Counted from the first letter of the stretch, positions 16,516-25,171 are shown. The stretch: 33,411 nt of DNA from Planctomycetota bacterium (GCA_018694835.1 JABHOG010000014.1:1-33411), one strand, 5' to 3'. Notes: a model not told the origin generated them from the sequence alone. Program-made: numbers and translations.

Positions 16516-17796
16516 CTAGCCGTTTGTCAGGTTCAACCCGCGATCGGATAGCTTCCGCTTCACCTCATTGAGCGAGGTCACGCCGAAGTTCTTCTGGCTG
16601 ACCAGTTCGAGTTCATTTCGTTGCATCAGATCTGCGATCGTCTCGATTCCGAGACGGTCCATGCAACGCTGACTTCGGCTAGAGAGTTCGAGCAGGCTGA
16701 CCGGCTCCCCCAGGAGAGAAGCGGCTTCACCGTCGATCGAGAGCATGAAGTTGTCGTCACTTCGAGTTCCTTCGCCAAGGCGCAGCTTCTTCTGGTTCAA
16801 GATCTTTCGGATCTCTTGCAGGCTGGTCTCGCCGAAATTCTTGTAGGAGAGCAATTCTGGCTCACTCTTGCTGACCAGGTCTCCGAGGGTGTGAATCCCC
16901 ATCTTCTGCAGGCAGTTGCGACTTCTCACCGAAAGTTCGAACTCGGTGACAGGAATCTGCAAGACCTGCTGCTTGCGGACGTTGTCCTTATCCTTGTCGC
17001 GATCGTAGTACATCGATTGCGAAGCACTGGCATCCCGCAGGTAAAGACGAGCCCGTGCATGATCCGGGTTGGAGAGAAGGACCATCCTGTAACAGGTAAT
17101 CGCTTCTCCGAATCGTTCGGCGTCCTCATACAGCACGCCCAGGTTGATCATCGCGTGGGCGTAAAGGGGAGTGCTCCTCTGGCACATGCGATAGGCCTCG
17201 ATCGCCTTCTCTTCATCTCCGTAGAGGGAGTGCATGTATCCGAGACGGAAGAGGAATCGGGTCTCATCTGGATTTCCTTCAGCGGCAGTGCTGTAGGATT
17301 CCAGTGCTTCCTGGTAGTCACCTTCATGCTGATGGAGCAACCCGTTGAGGTAGGAAATTCTCGGCTGATCATCCTGGACCTGTAGACTCCCGAGCAGAAC
17401 TCGCGCCTCGTCGATCTTGTCCTCGAGGATCAACGCCTCGCAAAGCAGCATCCCGACTCGGGGCTCTCCTGCTCCGCAGCTCTTCCAGCCTGTCTCGAGA
17501 ACATTCAGCGCCTTCTTCGACGAGCCTTCCTCGAGCAACAGTTTGCCGAGCAAGTGCATGCAGAGGATATTATCCTTGCACCCGAACAGGGTTTCGCGAG
17601 CTTCCTCACGCCGACCGAGAAGATCTAGCACCACTCCTCGGCGGAAAGGGTCTGTGATCTCATCGAGGATGACCTCGAGTTCATCGATGGCCTCCCTTCG
17701 GGAGGTCACTCCTTGTCGTGTCTCGTGATAAAAATCGACAGAGGTTTCCCTCGTCAAGACCAGATCACGCAAGGAAATGTCGCTCATCGCATCCAA
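16516..17796 (-). CDS. TPR protein with two RNA-polymerase alpha-CTD-like domains
   Basis: The 426-aa product has TPR-like helical repeats over about 50-260 (for example [20 protein letters not shown] and [20 protein letters not shown]). A short charged linker ([14 protein letters not shown]) leads to two tandem domains closely resembling the C-terminal domain of RNA polymerase alpha. Domain 1 (about 280-341) keeps the [10 protein letters not shown] helix, with R291 and N294 matching E. coli R265 and N268, and an [11 protein letters not shown] hairpin. Domain 2 (about 361-424) keeps R374 but has R377 in place of the Asn. In both, the Lys equivalent to K298 is Thr. Alpha-CTDs bind UP-element DNA and activators, so a role in transcription control is an inference. 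The start is TTG, chosen because GAGGAGG lies 5 nt before it; the next ATG (17787) is too far from that site. A good promoter lies at 17900-17928. Confidence 0.85.
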   Translation of the reverse strand: MDAMSDISLRDLVLTRETSVDFYHETRQGVTSRREAIDELEVILDEITDPFRRGVVLDLLGRREEARETLFGCKDNILCMHLLGKLLLEEGSSKKALNVLETGWKSCGAGEPRVGMLLCEALILEDKIDEARVLLGSLQVQDDQPRISYLNGLLHQHEGDYQEALESYSTAAEGNPDETRFLFRLGYMHSLYGDEEKAIEAYRMCQRSTPLYAHAMINLGVLYEDAERFGEAITCYRMVLLSNPDHARARLYLRDASASQSMYYDRDKDKDNVRKQQVLQIPVTEFELSVRSRNCLQKMGIHTLGDLVSKSEPELLSYKNFGETSLQEIRKILNQKKLRLGEGTRSDDNFMLSIDGEAASLLGEPVSLLELSSRSQRCMDRLGIETIADLMQRNELELVSQKNFGVTSLNEVKRKLSDRGLNLTNG

Positions 17797-17899
17797 GAAT
17801 GCCTCCTCGATGGAAGAAGTCGGGCGTTAGATTCCGTGTTCCCTGGGCTTCGGAGTGGATCCGATACAGATCCCCTGGATCTACGGAAGTGAGTCCAGG

Positions 17900-17928
17900 A
17901 TCATAAGAAAGGTACAGGAGACAGTCAA
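17900..17928 (-). promoter_or_regulatory. Sigma-70-type promoter of the TPR/alpha-CTD gene
   Basis: On the minus strand TTGACT (17923-17928) and TATGAT (17900-17905) are separated by exactly 17 nt, each one base from consensus. Transcription would begin near 17893, leaving a leader of about 97 nt before the TTG start at 17796. It probably also drives ruvA. Confidence 0.7.
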
Positions 17929-18075
17929 CACGAACAGGATGGGGATCTCGACTTGGCTCTCCTTGCAGCAGTGCCAGATCGAGGAGACCATGGCACCAGA
18001 GACCTCTCGCCCCCCACAGGAGCGGGAAATTCCGGATTGTGGCCGCCGTGACGGTCCTATTCCGTGACCACAGCA

Positions 18076-18102
18076 TCACCTCGGTGAATTCACCCACGGT
18101 GA
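18076..18102 (+). promoter_or_regulatory. Tandem palindromes upstream of pcrA
   Basis: Two copies of TCACC-N2/3-GGTGA (18076-18087 and 18090-18102) lie 2 nt apart and end 20 nt before the helicase ATG. The symmetry and repetition suggest an operator, possibly damage-responsive, or tandem RNA hairpins in the leader. The binding protein is unknown. Confidence 0.4.
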
Positions 18103-18122
18103 GGAAAGGGACGAGAAACGAG

Positions 18123-20399
18123 ATGAGCCAGGGACTCAATCCAGCCCAGCAGAGCGCAGTCACGGCCCACCTCGGCCCATTGGCCATCATCGCCGGCCCT
18201 GGCAGCGGGAAGACCAGGGTGATGACCCACCGCGTCGCAGAACTGGTCCACTCGGGGGTGACCCCGGGATCGATCCTGGCGATCACCTTCACCAACAAGG
18301 CCGCCGACGAGATGCTACGCCGAACACTGAAGTTGCTCTATCCACAGCGTCCTTCCCAGCTACCGACGTCTGGATTCCTCGGCCCGTCCTCTCTCGATCT
18401 CGACGATGGCACCCCGGTCCTCCGCACATTTCACTCCTTCTGTGCTCGTTTGCTCAGACGTCACCTGCACCGAATCGAACCCTACTCTGGCCGATACTCC
18501 ATCTACGACAGTTCCGATCAGCTGCAACTGGTCAGCGTGATCCTCAAGGAGTTACAACTCGACAAGACTTCCTTCCCCCCCCGTAACTCTCTCTCCCGTA
18601 TCAGTCACTGGAAGAGTCACATGACATCGCCAGAACAGGCGGGAGAAGAATCCTCGACCTTTCATGAACAACAACTGGCACGCATCTTCCATCGCTATCA
18701 GGAACTTCTGGAAGAGCGAGACGCGGTTGATTTCGACGATTTGCTGCTGCTGGTGGTTCGATTACTGCAAGAGCATCCAGATGTTCTCGATCATCTGAGG
18801 AATCGTTTCCAGTTCGTGATGATCGATGAGTTCCAGGACACCAATCTCCCCCAGTACATGATCGCCAAACTACTTTCGGAGCAGCACAGGAACCTGTGCG
18901 TCACTGGAGATCCCGATCAATCGATCTACTCGTGGAGGGGTGCCAGTCCCGACAACTTCCGCCGCTTCAAGGAAGATTTTCCGGAGCACTCCTTCATCAC
19001 TCTCGATCAAAACTATCGCTCCACTCCACAGATCCTGGAAGTTGCTGGCCGCCTCGCTGGAACCGAGTTTGGCGATCGAAAACTATTCACCGAGAACGCA
19101 GATGGAGCCGAGGTCAGGGTTCAGCAATTACGAGACGAGCGAAGTGAGGCCGCGAGAATCGCAGATCATGTCGAGACCTGGATGGAAGAGGGCTGCTCGG
19201 CATCCGAGATTGCCGTGCTGTACCGGGTCAACTCACTCTCGCGAACCCTCGAAGAGGAGTTTGTTCGTCGCCGGATCCTCTACGCCGTGATCGGTGGGAT
19301 GTCCTTCTACGAGCGCAAGGAGGTCAAAGACATCCTCGCCTACCTACGGGCGGCTCGATCTTCAAGGGACGATGTCGCGTTACTCAGAGTCCTCAATACC
19401 CCGGCACGCGGCATCGGCAAGGTTAGCATCGAGCGCTTTCAAGATGCCGCCAGGGAAGCGAATAGAAACCTCGGTGAACATCTGCGAGAGGAGAGCGACT
19501 TCGCCTCCATCCGTGGCAAGGCTCGGAAGGGTCTCGAACAGTTCAAGGATGTCATTCAGAAACTATCTGAAAACCTTGACGCTGCCCTTCCCGATCAGGT
19601 GAAACTCGCCATCGAGACGAGCGGCTACCTCACCTTCCTCAAGAAGGCAGAACCTGAATCGTGGCCAGAAAGGGAACGAAACCTCGAGGAACTGGTCGCC
19701 GCGGCTGCAGAGACGGAAGAGATTCTCGCCAGCGTCTCTGCCAGTGCGTCCGATGATCCGGAGTTTCAAGAGATCGACCCCCTCTCGCTATTTCTCGAAC
19801 GGATCGCACTGGTCACCGACGCAGAGATGCGAGAGGAAGAAGAGGGCCAGGTTTCGCTGATGACATTACATGGCGCCAAGGGACTCGAATTTGATCGGGT
19901 CATCATCGCCGGAGCGGAGGAGACTCTGATTCCTCACGCTCGACAGGGAGAAGTGGTCCATGTGGAGGAAGAGCGGAGACTCCTCTATGTCGGCGTCACC
20001 CGTGCTCGCAAGGAACTGTGCATGACCCACACCAGCTGGCGAAGGCGCTTTCAAGAGCGGGAGCCGAGAATGCCGTCATCCTTCTTCACCGAACTGGAAG
20101 GGACCTCGATCGTCTTCGAACGCAACGCAGTCCCGGCCTATTCCAGTGGTGGCTGGGGTCAAAGCAACAGTGGATTTGATCCCTCGGAGTCGGTCGAGGA
20201 TGAGGACGATGGCCTGCATCCGGGGGCCTGGATCCGTCATGAGATCCTCGGGCGAGGGGTCATCGTCAAATCCCAGGGACACGGTGCATCCAAGCGAATC
20301 TCGGTCCGCTTCGAACAAGGAGGAGAGAAACAGCTGGTGGTCGCCTATGCTCCGGTGACACCGATCGCCCCACCAGATGAAGAATGGGAGCCGTGTTGA
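18123..20399 (+). CDS. pcrA: UvrD/PcrA-type ATP-dependent 3'-5' DNA helicase
   Basis: The 758-aa product has all the superfamily-1A helicase motifs. These include the Q-motif LNPAQQSAV (5-13), Walker A GPGSGKT (25-31), DEFQD (235-239), GDPDQSIYSWRGA, LDQNYRST, VSLMTLHGAKGLEFDRV and RRLLYVGVTRARKEL. A C-terminal Tudor-like segment (GAWIRHEILGRGVIVKS...) is the part that in PcrA/UvrD contacts RNA polymerase. It unwinds DNA during mismatch and excision repair and removes recombinase filaments. Length fits PcrA/UvrD rather than Rep; the two names cannot be separated by sequence alone here. The ATG at 18123 is chosen because the family starts there; the ribosome site (GGAAAGGG) is 12 nt away and weak. 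The stop overlaps the start region of the Ni/Co permease gene. Confidence 0.95.
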   Translation: MSQGLNPAQQSAVTAHLGPLAIIAGPGSGKTRVMTHRVAELVHSGVTPGSILAITFTNKAADEMLRRTLKLLYPQRPSQLPTSGFLGPSSLDLDDGTPVLRTFHSFCARLLRRHLHRIEPYSGRYSIYDSSDQLQLVSVILKELQLDKTSFPPRNSLSRISHWKSHMTSPEQAGEESSTFHEQQLARIFHRYQELLEERDAVDFDDLLLLVVRLLQEHPDVLDHLRNRFQFVMIDEFQDTNLPQYMIAKLLSEQHRNLCVTGDPDQSIYSWRGASPDNFRRFKEDFPEHSFITLDQNYRSTPQILEVAGRLAGTEFGDRKLFTENADGAEVRVQQLRDERSEAARIADHVETWMEEGCSASEIAVLYRVNSLSRTLEEEFVRRRILYAVIGGMSFYERKEVKDILAYLRAARSSRDDVALLRVLNTPARGIGKVSIERFQDAAREANRNLGEHLREESDFASIRGKARKGLEQFKDVIQKLSENLDAALPDQVKLAIETSGYLTFLKKAEPESWPERERNLEELVAAAAETEEILASVSASASDDPEFQEIDPLSLFLERIALVTDAEMREEEEGQVSLMTLHGAKGLEFDRVIIAGAEETLIPHARQGEVVHVEEERRLLYVGVTRARKELCMTHTSWRRRFQEREPRMPSSFFTELEGTSIVFERNAVPAYSSGGWGQSNSGFDPSESVEDEDDGLHPGAWIRHEILGRGVIVKSQGHGASKRISVRFEQGGEKQLVVAYAPVTPIAPPDEEWEPC

Positions 20400-22138
20400 T
20401 CTCTCGCATGAGCACTCGAAAGTGGCTGAAACAATGCCTCGCCATCTTCCTGATCCTGTCGATGACGGGGGATCAGCGCGGCGATGCCCATGAACTGGCG
20501 GAGGGGGTCGGAACCCAGACCACCTTCACGATTCGCGATGGTCAGGTGATCATCCTGTTCAATCTGGGGTGGAGCGTTCCTGCCGGATTTCCATTACTCG
20601 CCGACCTCGACTCCGATGGCGATGATCGTGTGGAAGAAGAGGAGTGGCGCCCCTACCTGAAGACTCGAATTGAATCTCTCCTGCCGCAACTGGATCTCCG
20701 CATCAATGGCCAGCGGGTTCCACTCGAACTGGATCTGATCGAACATGCGGGGCTGGAGGGCTCGGTGCGAGCTCGCCCCTTCGACGCCTACTTCACCCTC
20801 CATGGTCCATTGCCGGCATCGCTGCCACAGAATAGTCCCTGGGGCGGTGGCTACTGGCTGCACTGGCAGGACAACAGTTATCGTGAGCAAACTTCGAGTC
20901 AGTACTCGTGGATTCCCATCGAGGATCATGATCCCGATCTGTCCTTCTTCATCCTGCAACCGGATCCATCCCTCTTCGAGGATCAGGGCGCCTTCATCCG
21001 AACTCCCGGCCGCAACACGATCCTCTACTTCTATTCCGTGGCGACCACCTTTGACCCCTTCACCGATACCGCTCCAACCGCCGCACAATTGGCCAGTCTC
21101 CTCCCGACCACTCAAGCGCCACTGTCACCTGAAGCAGAGCCGTCGAATCGACCTCCTCGCCCGACTGGAGAGGCGCTACAGTCGCCGCGAAGGTTTCCCT
21201 CGGAGACCGACCCCTCCCCTGAGGAAGTGAGTGAAGAGGAACAGATCGGCGGGCTGGTGGAGACCATCGTGCTGGGGAAAGCACCGATCTGGGAGGTCGT
21301 GCTGGCACTGTTACTGGCGATCCTCTACGGCGCCGGTCATGCCATCGGACCCGGCCATGGCAAGACGATGGTGGCGGCCTACCTGGTCGGCACTCGCGGT
21401 AGGATTCGCGATGCGGTGGTGCTCGGTCTGGTGGTCACCTTTGCCCACACCATCAGCATCTTCCTGCTGGGGCTGCTCTTGCTGGGGCTGATCGAAGCCA
21501 GTACCGACAAGGCCACTTCAGCCACCTTTCAGAACTGGATCACCACCATCTTCAGTTTCGGATCGGGTGCCTTGCTGACGACCTTCGGGCTGATTCTGGC
21601 CCGACGACGCTGGCGAGCGAGCCGCAAAGTTGATCACTCGCATGATCACTCGCATGATCACTCGCATGATCACTCGCATGATCACTCGCATGATCACTCG
21701 CATGATCACTCGCATGGACATGAGGATGGGCATTCTCATCTGCCTGCGGACTGGGCCCAAGATGGCGAGGTTCGATTCCGTGATCTGGTGACACTCGGCT
21801 TCAGCGGCGGAATCGTGCCGTGCCCGGCGGGATTCACCATCATGCTGGTCGCCGCTCACTTCCAGGCGCTGTGGCTGGGACTGATCGTGCTCGGTTTCTT
21901 CAGTCTCGGACTGGGATTGATGCTGATCGGAATCGGCTGCGTACTGGTGCTGGGCAAGGAACGAATTCTCAATCGAGTGGGTGCCCCGTTGAAGTCGCGG
22001 TTCTTGCAACTGGCCCCGGTCTTCTCGGCGCTGCTGGTGAGTTTGATCGGAGTCTGGTTTTGCGTCGATAGTTTGACCCAAGGACGAGAACCGATCGCCC
22101 AGATGCTGCGGGCTCTGGCGAGTTACCTCGACGGTTAG
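20396..22138 (+). CDS. NicO-family nickel/cobalt permease with periplasmic domain and His-rich loop
   Basis: The 580-aa product has an N-terminal signal-like segment and a periplasmic domain (about 35-290). This carries an EF-hand-like loop (DSDGDDRVEEEE, 72-83, with D1-D3-D5-V8-E12). A C-terminal membrane domain (about 295-580) has the NicO/RcnA signatures GHAIGPGHGKT, TFAHTISIFLLG and GGIVPCPAG. Between membrane segments lies a His-rich loop of seven DHSH units (413-440) plus HGHEDGHSH, a likely metal-binding stretch. It probably exports or imports Ni2+/Co2+; RcnA-like efflux is favoured by the loop. Possible starts are ATG 20384, TTG 20396 and ATG 20408. I prefer TTG 20396, which overlaps the pcrA stop (TTGA) and has GGAG 5 nt upstream, implying coupling to pcrA. 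The stop overlaps the stop of the convergent pabB. Confidence 0.88.
   Translation: MISRMSTRKWLKQCLAIFLILSMTGDQRGDAHELAEGVGTQTTFTIRDGQVIILFNLGWSVPAGFPLLADLDSDGDDRVEEEEWRPYLKTRIESLLPQLDLRINGQRVPLELDLIEHAGLEGSVRARPFDAYFTLHGPLPASLPQNSPWGGGYWLHWQDNSYREQTSSQYSWIPIEDHDPDLSFFILQPDPSLFEDQGAFIRTPGRNTILYFYSVATTFDPFTDTAPTAAQLASLLPTTQAPLSPEAEPSNRPPRPTGEALQSPRRFPSETDPSPEEVSEEEQIGGLVETIVLGKAPIWEVVLALLLAILYGAGHAIGPGHGKTMVAAYLVGTRGRIRDAVVLGLVVTFAHTISIFLLGLLLLGLIEASTDKATSATFQNWITTIFSFGSGALLTTFGLILARRRWRASRKVDHSHDHSHDHSHDHSHDHSHDHSHDHSHGHEDGHSHLPADWAQDGEVRFRDLVTLGFSGGIVPCPAGFTIMLVAAHFQALWLGLIVLGFFSLGLGLMLIGIGCVLVLGKERILNRVGAPLKSRFLQLAPVFSALLVSLIGVWFCVDSLTQGREPIAQMLRALASYLDG
21632..21715 (+). repeat. Seven perfect 12-nt units encoding the DHSH metal-binding loop
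   Basis: GATCACTCGCAT is repeated seven times without a single difference (84 nt) inside the NicO-type permease gene, encoding (Asp-His-Ser-His)x7. Identity at synonymous positions suggests recent slippage expansion. Copy number may vary between strains without breaking the frame. Confidence 0.95.
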
Positions 22139-23571
22139 TGGGCGACGGTAATCCCCAACGCCTCGAACATCGCTCGAGCCTTGTCGAGCAACTCGACACG
22201 CTCCGCCTGCGGCTTCGAGTCCCATGTCACCGCACCACCGAAGGGAACCAGAGCGCGCTTCCCACGGAGCAGAGCAGAGCGAATCGCGATGCTCAGTTCG
22301 AGATCTCCGGTCGGGGCCAGCCAACCGATGGAACCGGTGTAGATGGAGCGAGGCCACGGCTCCAACTGGCGGATCCTCTCCATCGCGGCCAGTTTCGGAG
22401 CCCCGGTGATGGATCCTCCGGGAAAAGTCGCGCGCAGGATTTCGCCGGGACTCGGATCCCCTCTCAGTTCACCAGTCACCGTCGCCACCGTATGCAACAC
22501 CGAGGCATACCGTTCGACCTGCGCAGGATGCACCACCTCGACAGTGCCCGGCTGGCAGATGCGTCCCAGATCATTTCTCTCCAGGTCGACGATCATCGCC
22601 AGTTCTGCTCGTTCCTTCGGATCCGCCAGCAGCGCTGTTGCCGCTTGTCGATCTTCATCTCGATCTCGGCCTCTGGCGATGGTCCCCTTGATGGGACGGG
22701 TGCCGATGCGTCTGCCCCTTCTCGATAGAAACTGTTCCGGTGAAGCGGACACCACCGAAAAGGGATCGCCCTGGATCATCGCTCCGTAGGGCACCGGTTG
22801 CGCCTCACGCCAGAGCCGATGCAGCGCGACCGGCGAGGGGACAGGATCGACGATCCAGCCACGAGCCAGATTGACCTCGTATACTTCTCCGAGGCCGATT
22901 CCATGACGAATCTCCGTCACCGCCTCGAGGTATTGAGCATCTGTGAGTGAGGATTCGACGATTCTCACCGGTGACGACGAGATCGAATCGCTGGGATCGC
23001 TGGAGGTGCCGCCGGAGTGGCGCCACCACTGTCGATCCTGCCACCCCGCTCGACCCCGATGAACCGACCAGCCTTGCTGCTCGATGGCATCGATCAGCAC
23101 CACCTCGTCGTACAGCTGCCAGCAGAGGTCGGGGACCCCATCGAGCAAGGCGCCGATGGCTCCTGTGGGGGTCTGTCGTGGTGACAATCCGAGAAAACGA
23201 TCGGCCGCCTCGTAACCGATCCAGCCGACCGCACCGCCGACGAAGGGGAGCGAGTCGACCTCTACAGGATCCTTCGTGGCCCACTGCCTCCACCACCGAT
23301 CCAGTTGCTCGAGCGGATCTCCACGACCGGAATCGATCACCCCGTCGGCAGTACGGACCTGCCACCGATCTCGACTCGCCTCGAAGGAACCGATCGGATC
23401 GACCCCGGCGATATGCCAGCGGCCAGTTCCTGCCACATCGAGACCGCTCTCCAGCAAAAAGCTGGGCTGCCCCGGACCGATCGCAGCCAGCAGGCTCTCG
23501 ACCTCGACAGGGCCCAAAGCCTCGATTCGAGGTGCTGCGTGGAAGGGATGAAATGGTTCGTTTGCGCTCAT
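22135..23571 (-). CDS. pabB: Aminodeoxychorismate synthase component I (PabB)
   Basis: The 478-aa product belongs to the chorismate-binding family. It has an N-terminal domain (about 1-200) and a catalytic domain (about 208-478) with PIKGT (293-297), DLERNDLGR (329-337), FPGGSITGAPK (383-393) and GxGGAVTWDS-like FGGAVTWDS near the end. The Lys in PIKGT (K295) is the residue that distinguishes PabB from anthranilate synthase TrpE, which has PIAGT. The enzyme makes 4-amino-4-deoxychorismate from chorismate and PabA-derived ammonia for folate synthesis. Neither pabA nor pabC is adjacent, and there is no fused lyase domain. The ATG lacks a clear ribosome-binding site. The TAA stop overlaps the TAG of the convergent permease gene (TTAG, 22135-22138). 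Confidence 0.92.
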   Translation of the reverse strand: MSANEPFHPFHAAPRIEALGPVEVESLLAAIGPGQPSFLLESGLDVAGTGRWHIAGVDPIGSFEASRDRWQVRTADGVIDSGRGDPLEQLDRWWRQWATKDPVEVDSLPFVGGAVGWIGYEAADRFLGLSPRQTPTGAIGALLDGVPDLCWQLYDEVVLIDAIEQQGWSVHRGRAGWQDRQWWRHSGGTSSDPSDSISSSPVRIVESSLTDAQYLEAVTEIRHGIGLGEVYEVNLARGWIVDPVPSPVALHRLWREAQPVPYGAMIQGDPFSVVSASPEQFLSRRGRRIGTRPIKGTIARGRDRDEDRQAATALLADPKERAELAMIVDLERNDLGRICQPGTVEVVHPAQVERYASVLHTVATVTGELRGDPSPGEILRATFPGGSITGAPKLAAMERIRQLEPWPRSIYTGSIGWLAPTGDLELSIAIRSALLRGKRALVPFGGAVTWDSKPQAERVELLDKARAMFEALGITVAH

Positions 23572-23737
23572 CGGGCTCGATTCATGGCGAAATTGTGCTG
23601 CAGAATTTCGCTCGATCTGCCGAAAGATGAGTCATGACCGACGACCAGAGAGAGCACCCTTGTGGCTTTGGTCCCCGCCCTTCCCTGTGGGAAGAGAAAG
23701 ATAGACTTGACCAAGATCTGTACAGAAGAAAGAGACC

Positions 23738-23992
23738 ATGATGATTCCGAACTCTCCTCTCACTCACCCCGACGAGCGATCCTTGATGGTAGTCAGCAAC
23801 GATGAAGAACATTGCATCCTCTACGATGGTACCGACTTGCCGTCGCTGCTGGAGCAGTTGATGACGATGGGAAGCGATTCCCCCTCGACCCTCGACGCCG
23901 CCGCTCATATCGATGAGGAAGAACTGACCCAGGATCACTTCCGCGCCATCGTGAGGGAACTGCTCAGTCGTCGCCACGGGATTCTGAGATAA
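23738..23992 (+). CDS. Small acidic protein of unknown function
   Basis: The 84-aa product has no recognised domain. It is acidic, and its second half (IDEEELTQDHFRAIVRELLSRR) looks helical. It has no signal peptide or membrane segment, so it is probably cytoplasmic. An AAAGAGA precedes the ATG pair (23738 and 23741). It lies between divergent pabB and downstream xerC. An overlapping minus-strand ORF of 170 aa is less protein-like. CTTCCC-TGT-GGGAAG (23680-23694) is a small inverted repeat upstream. Confidence 0.5.
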   Translation: MMIPNSPLTHPDERSLMVVSNDEEHCILYDGTDLPSLLEQLMTMGSDSPSTLDAAAHIDEEELTQDHFRAIVRELLSRRHGILR

Positions 23993-24038
23993 GCAGGCCC
24001 CCTCTCCTTCGGACGATCCGGGACTACTTCTCCCATGG

Positions 24039-24077
24039 TTATCCACATACTGGTCGCGGCATCCGGACTTATCCACC
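24039..24077 (+). promoter_or_regulatory. Two DnaA-box-like sites
   Basis: TTATCCACA (24039-24047) is a perfect match to the E. coli DnaA box, and TTATCCACC (24069-24077) matches eight of nine. They are in the same orientation and 30 nt apart, about three helical turns. A weaker inverted copy (TTGGGATAA) lies at 24170-24178. Between them and xerC is a T-rich stretch (24115-24131). They may regulate xerC or titrate DnaA. Confidence 0.4.
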
Positions 24078-24198
24078 TTTGGTGACTGAACCATTTTGAT
24101 TCAGTTCCCAGTTCTTCTTCCCATTTTTTTTCGGCCTTCGTAGGATCTCTGCAGGGGAATCGCCGCCCCTTGGGATAAAAAAGTGGGGTACAAATTCG

Positions 24199-25113
24199 AT
24201 GGACTCGTTCCTCAAGCACCTGGAAACAGAGCGGAACCTGAGCCCGGAAACTCTCCGGGCCTATCGCAAGGACCTCGAACAACTCCGTGACTTCTTCGAG
24301 GTCAAGGATCTCTCACAGATTGCCACCAAGGAGAGCACCGAGGTCCGCCGCTGGTTGGCTCACTTCGCAGAGGTCGGTTATTCGCGTAGCACTGTAGCCA
24401 GAAAACTGGCATCGATACGTGGGTACTTCCGCTTCCTCACCGGTCAAGGACGAATCGAGGGGCGCTGTGCGTTTCTCGAATTGAGCACGCCGCGAGTGCC
24501 CCGTGCCCTGCCCCACTTCCTCTCCGTTCAAGAAGTCTTGCGTCTACTGGATCAACCAGAGACCAACACGTACCGCGGGCTGAGAGATCGAGCCATCCTC
24601 GAAATCCTCTACAGCACCGGCCTCAGGGTCAGTGAACTGGTCGCTCTCGACTGGCTCCACATCGACGGCCCTGCGCGTCTGGTTCGCGCCTATGGAAAAG
24701 GACGCAAGGAGCGCATCGTTCCCATCGGCGAGCATGCGCTGGCTGCTCTCTTCAGTTACCAGGAAGCGATCCCTGCACGCTGGCAACCCGAGGATGGAAA
24801 CTGGAGTCCTCACCCGGTGCTGTTGAATCGCTTCGGTGATCGCATCTCCGATCGATCGATCCGCAAGATCCTCGACCGATACATCGGCAAGGCGGGCCTC
24901 GACAGTCGAACCAGTCCCCATACCCTGCGCCACTCGTATGCGACTCACCTGCTCGACCGTGGTGCCAATCTGCGGCAGGTGCAGGAACTGCTCGGCCACA
25001 AACATCTCGCCACCACACAGGTCTATAACCACCTCAGCAGCGAGAAGATCTCCGAGCGACACCGTTCCGATCACCCTCATAGCGAGATGCCAGAGGCCGA
25101 ATCCTCCCGCTGA
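24199..25113 (+). CDS. xerC: Tyrosine recombinase XerC/XerD
   Basis: The 304-aa product has an N-terminal SAM-like core-binding domain (about 1-90) and a catalytic domain (about 105-285). All the tyrosine-recombinase residues are present: R143 (TGLRVSE), K167 (GKGRKER), H241 and R244 (HTLRHSYATHLL), H267 (LLGHKHL) and the nucleophile Y276 (TQVYNHL). The housekeeping role is resolution of chromosome dimers at dif. Length and motifs fit XerC/XerD, and I cannot tell which of the two it is. A mobile integrase is unlikely because no phage or att-flanked genes are near, although tRNA-Thr lies 126 nt downstream. The ribosome site before the ATG is weak (GTGGGG). The C-terminus extends about 18 residues past the usual end (HPHSEMPEAESSR). 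Confidence 0.92.
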   Translation: MDSFLKHLETERNLSPETLRAYRKDLEQLRDFFEVKDLSQIATKESTEVRRWLAHFAEVGYSRSTVARKLASIRGYFRFLTGQGRIEGRCAFLELSTPRVPRALPHFLSVQEVLRLLDQPETNTYRGLRDRAILEILYSTGLRVSELVALDWLHIDGPARLVRAYGKGRKERIVPIGEHALAALFSYQEAIPARWQPEDGNWSPHPVLLNRFGDRISDRSIRKILDRYIGKAGLDSRTSPHTLRHSYATHLLDRGANLRQVQELLGHKHLATTQVYNHLSSEKISERHRSDHPHSEMPEAESSR

Positions 25114-25171
25114 AACGAGGCCGAAAAACAGCGGGCAGATCTGGCGGTCGCGGACTTGTTCCGAGGGTCGA

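Larger units (their letters stand above)
17797..18122. other. Divergent intergenic region upstream of pcrA
   Basis: This 326-nt gap separates the TPR/alpha-CTD gene (minus) from the helicase gene (plus). It holds a strong minus-strand promoter (17900-17928) and two small palindromes directly before the helicase start (18076-18102). A GTG-started in-frame extension of the helicase begins at 18039, but it lacks family similarity and I leave it out. Confidence 0.6.

Noticed and set aside
17765..18298. 177-aa minus-strand ORF overlapping the TPR gene start and pcrA
   Set aside because: Its C-terminal end overlaps the TPR gene, its N-terminal part is antisense to pcrA, and it covers the promoter region; no domain is seen.
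21632..21715. CRISPR-like or integration-site repeat
   Set aside because: The units are contiguous with no spacers and lie in frame inside the permease gene.
23582..24094. 170-aa minus-strand ORF over the small acidic ORF
   Set aside because: Low-complexity, domain-free translation overlapping the DnaA-box region; the plus-strand ORF is more protein-like.
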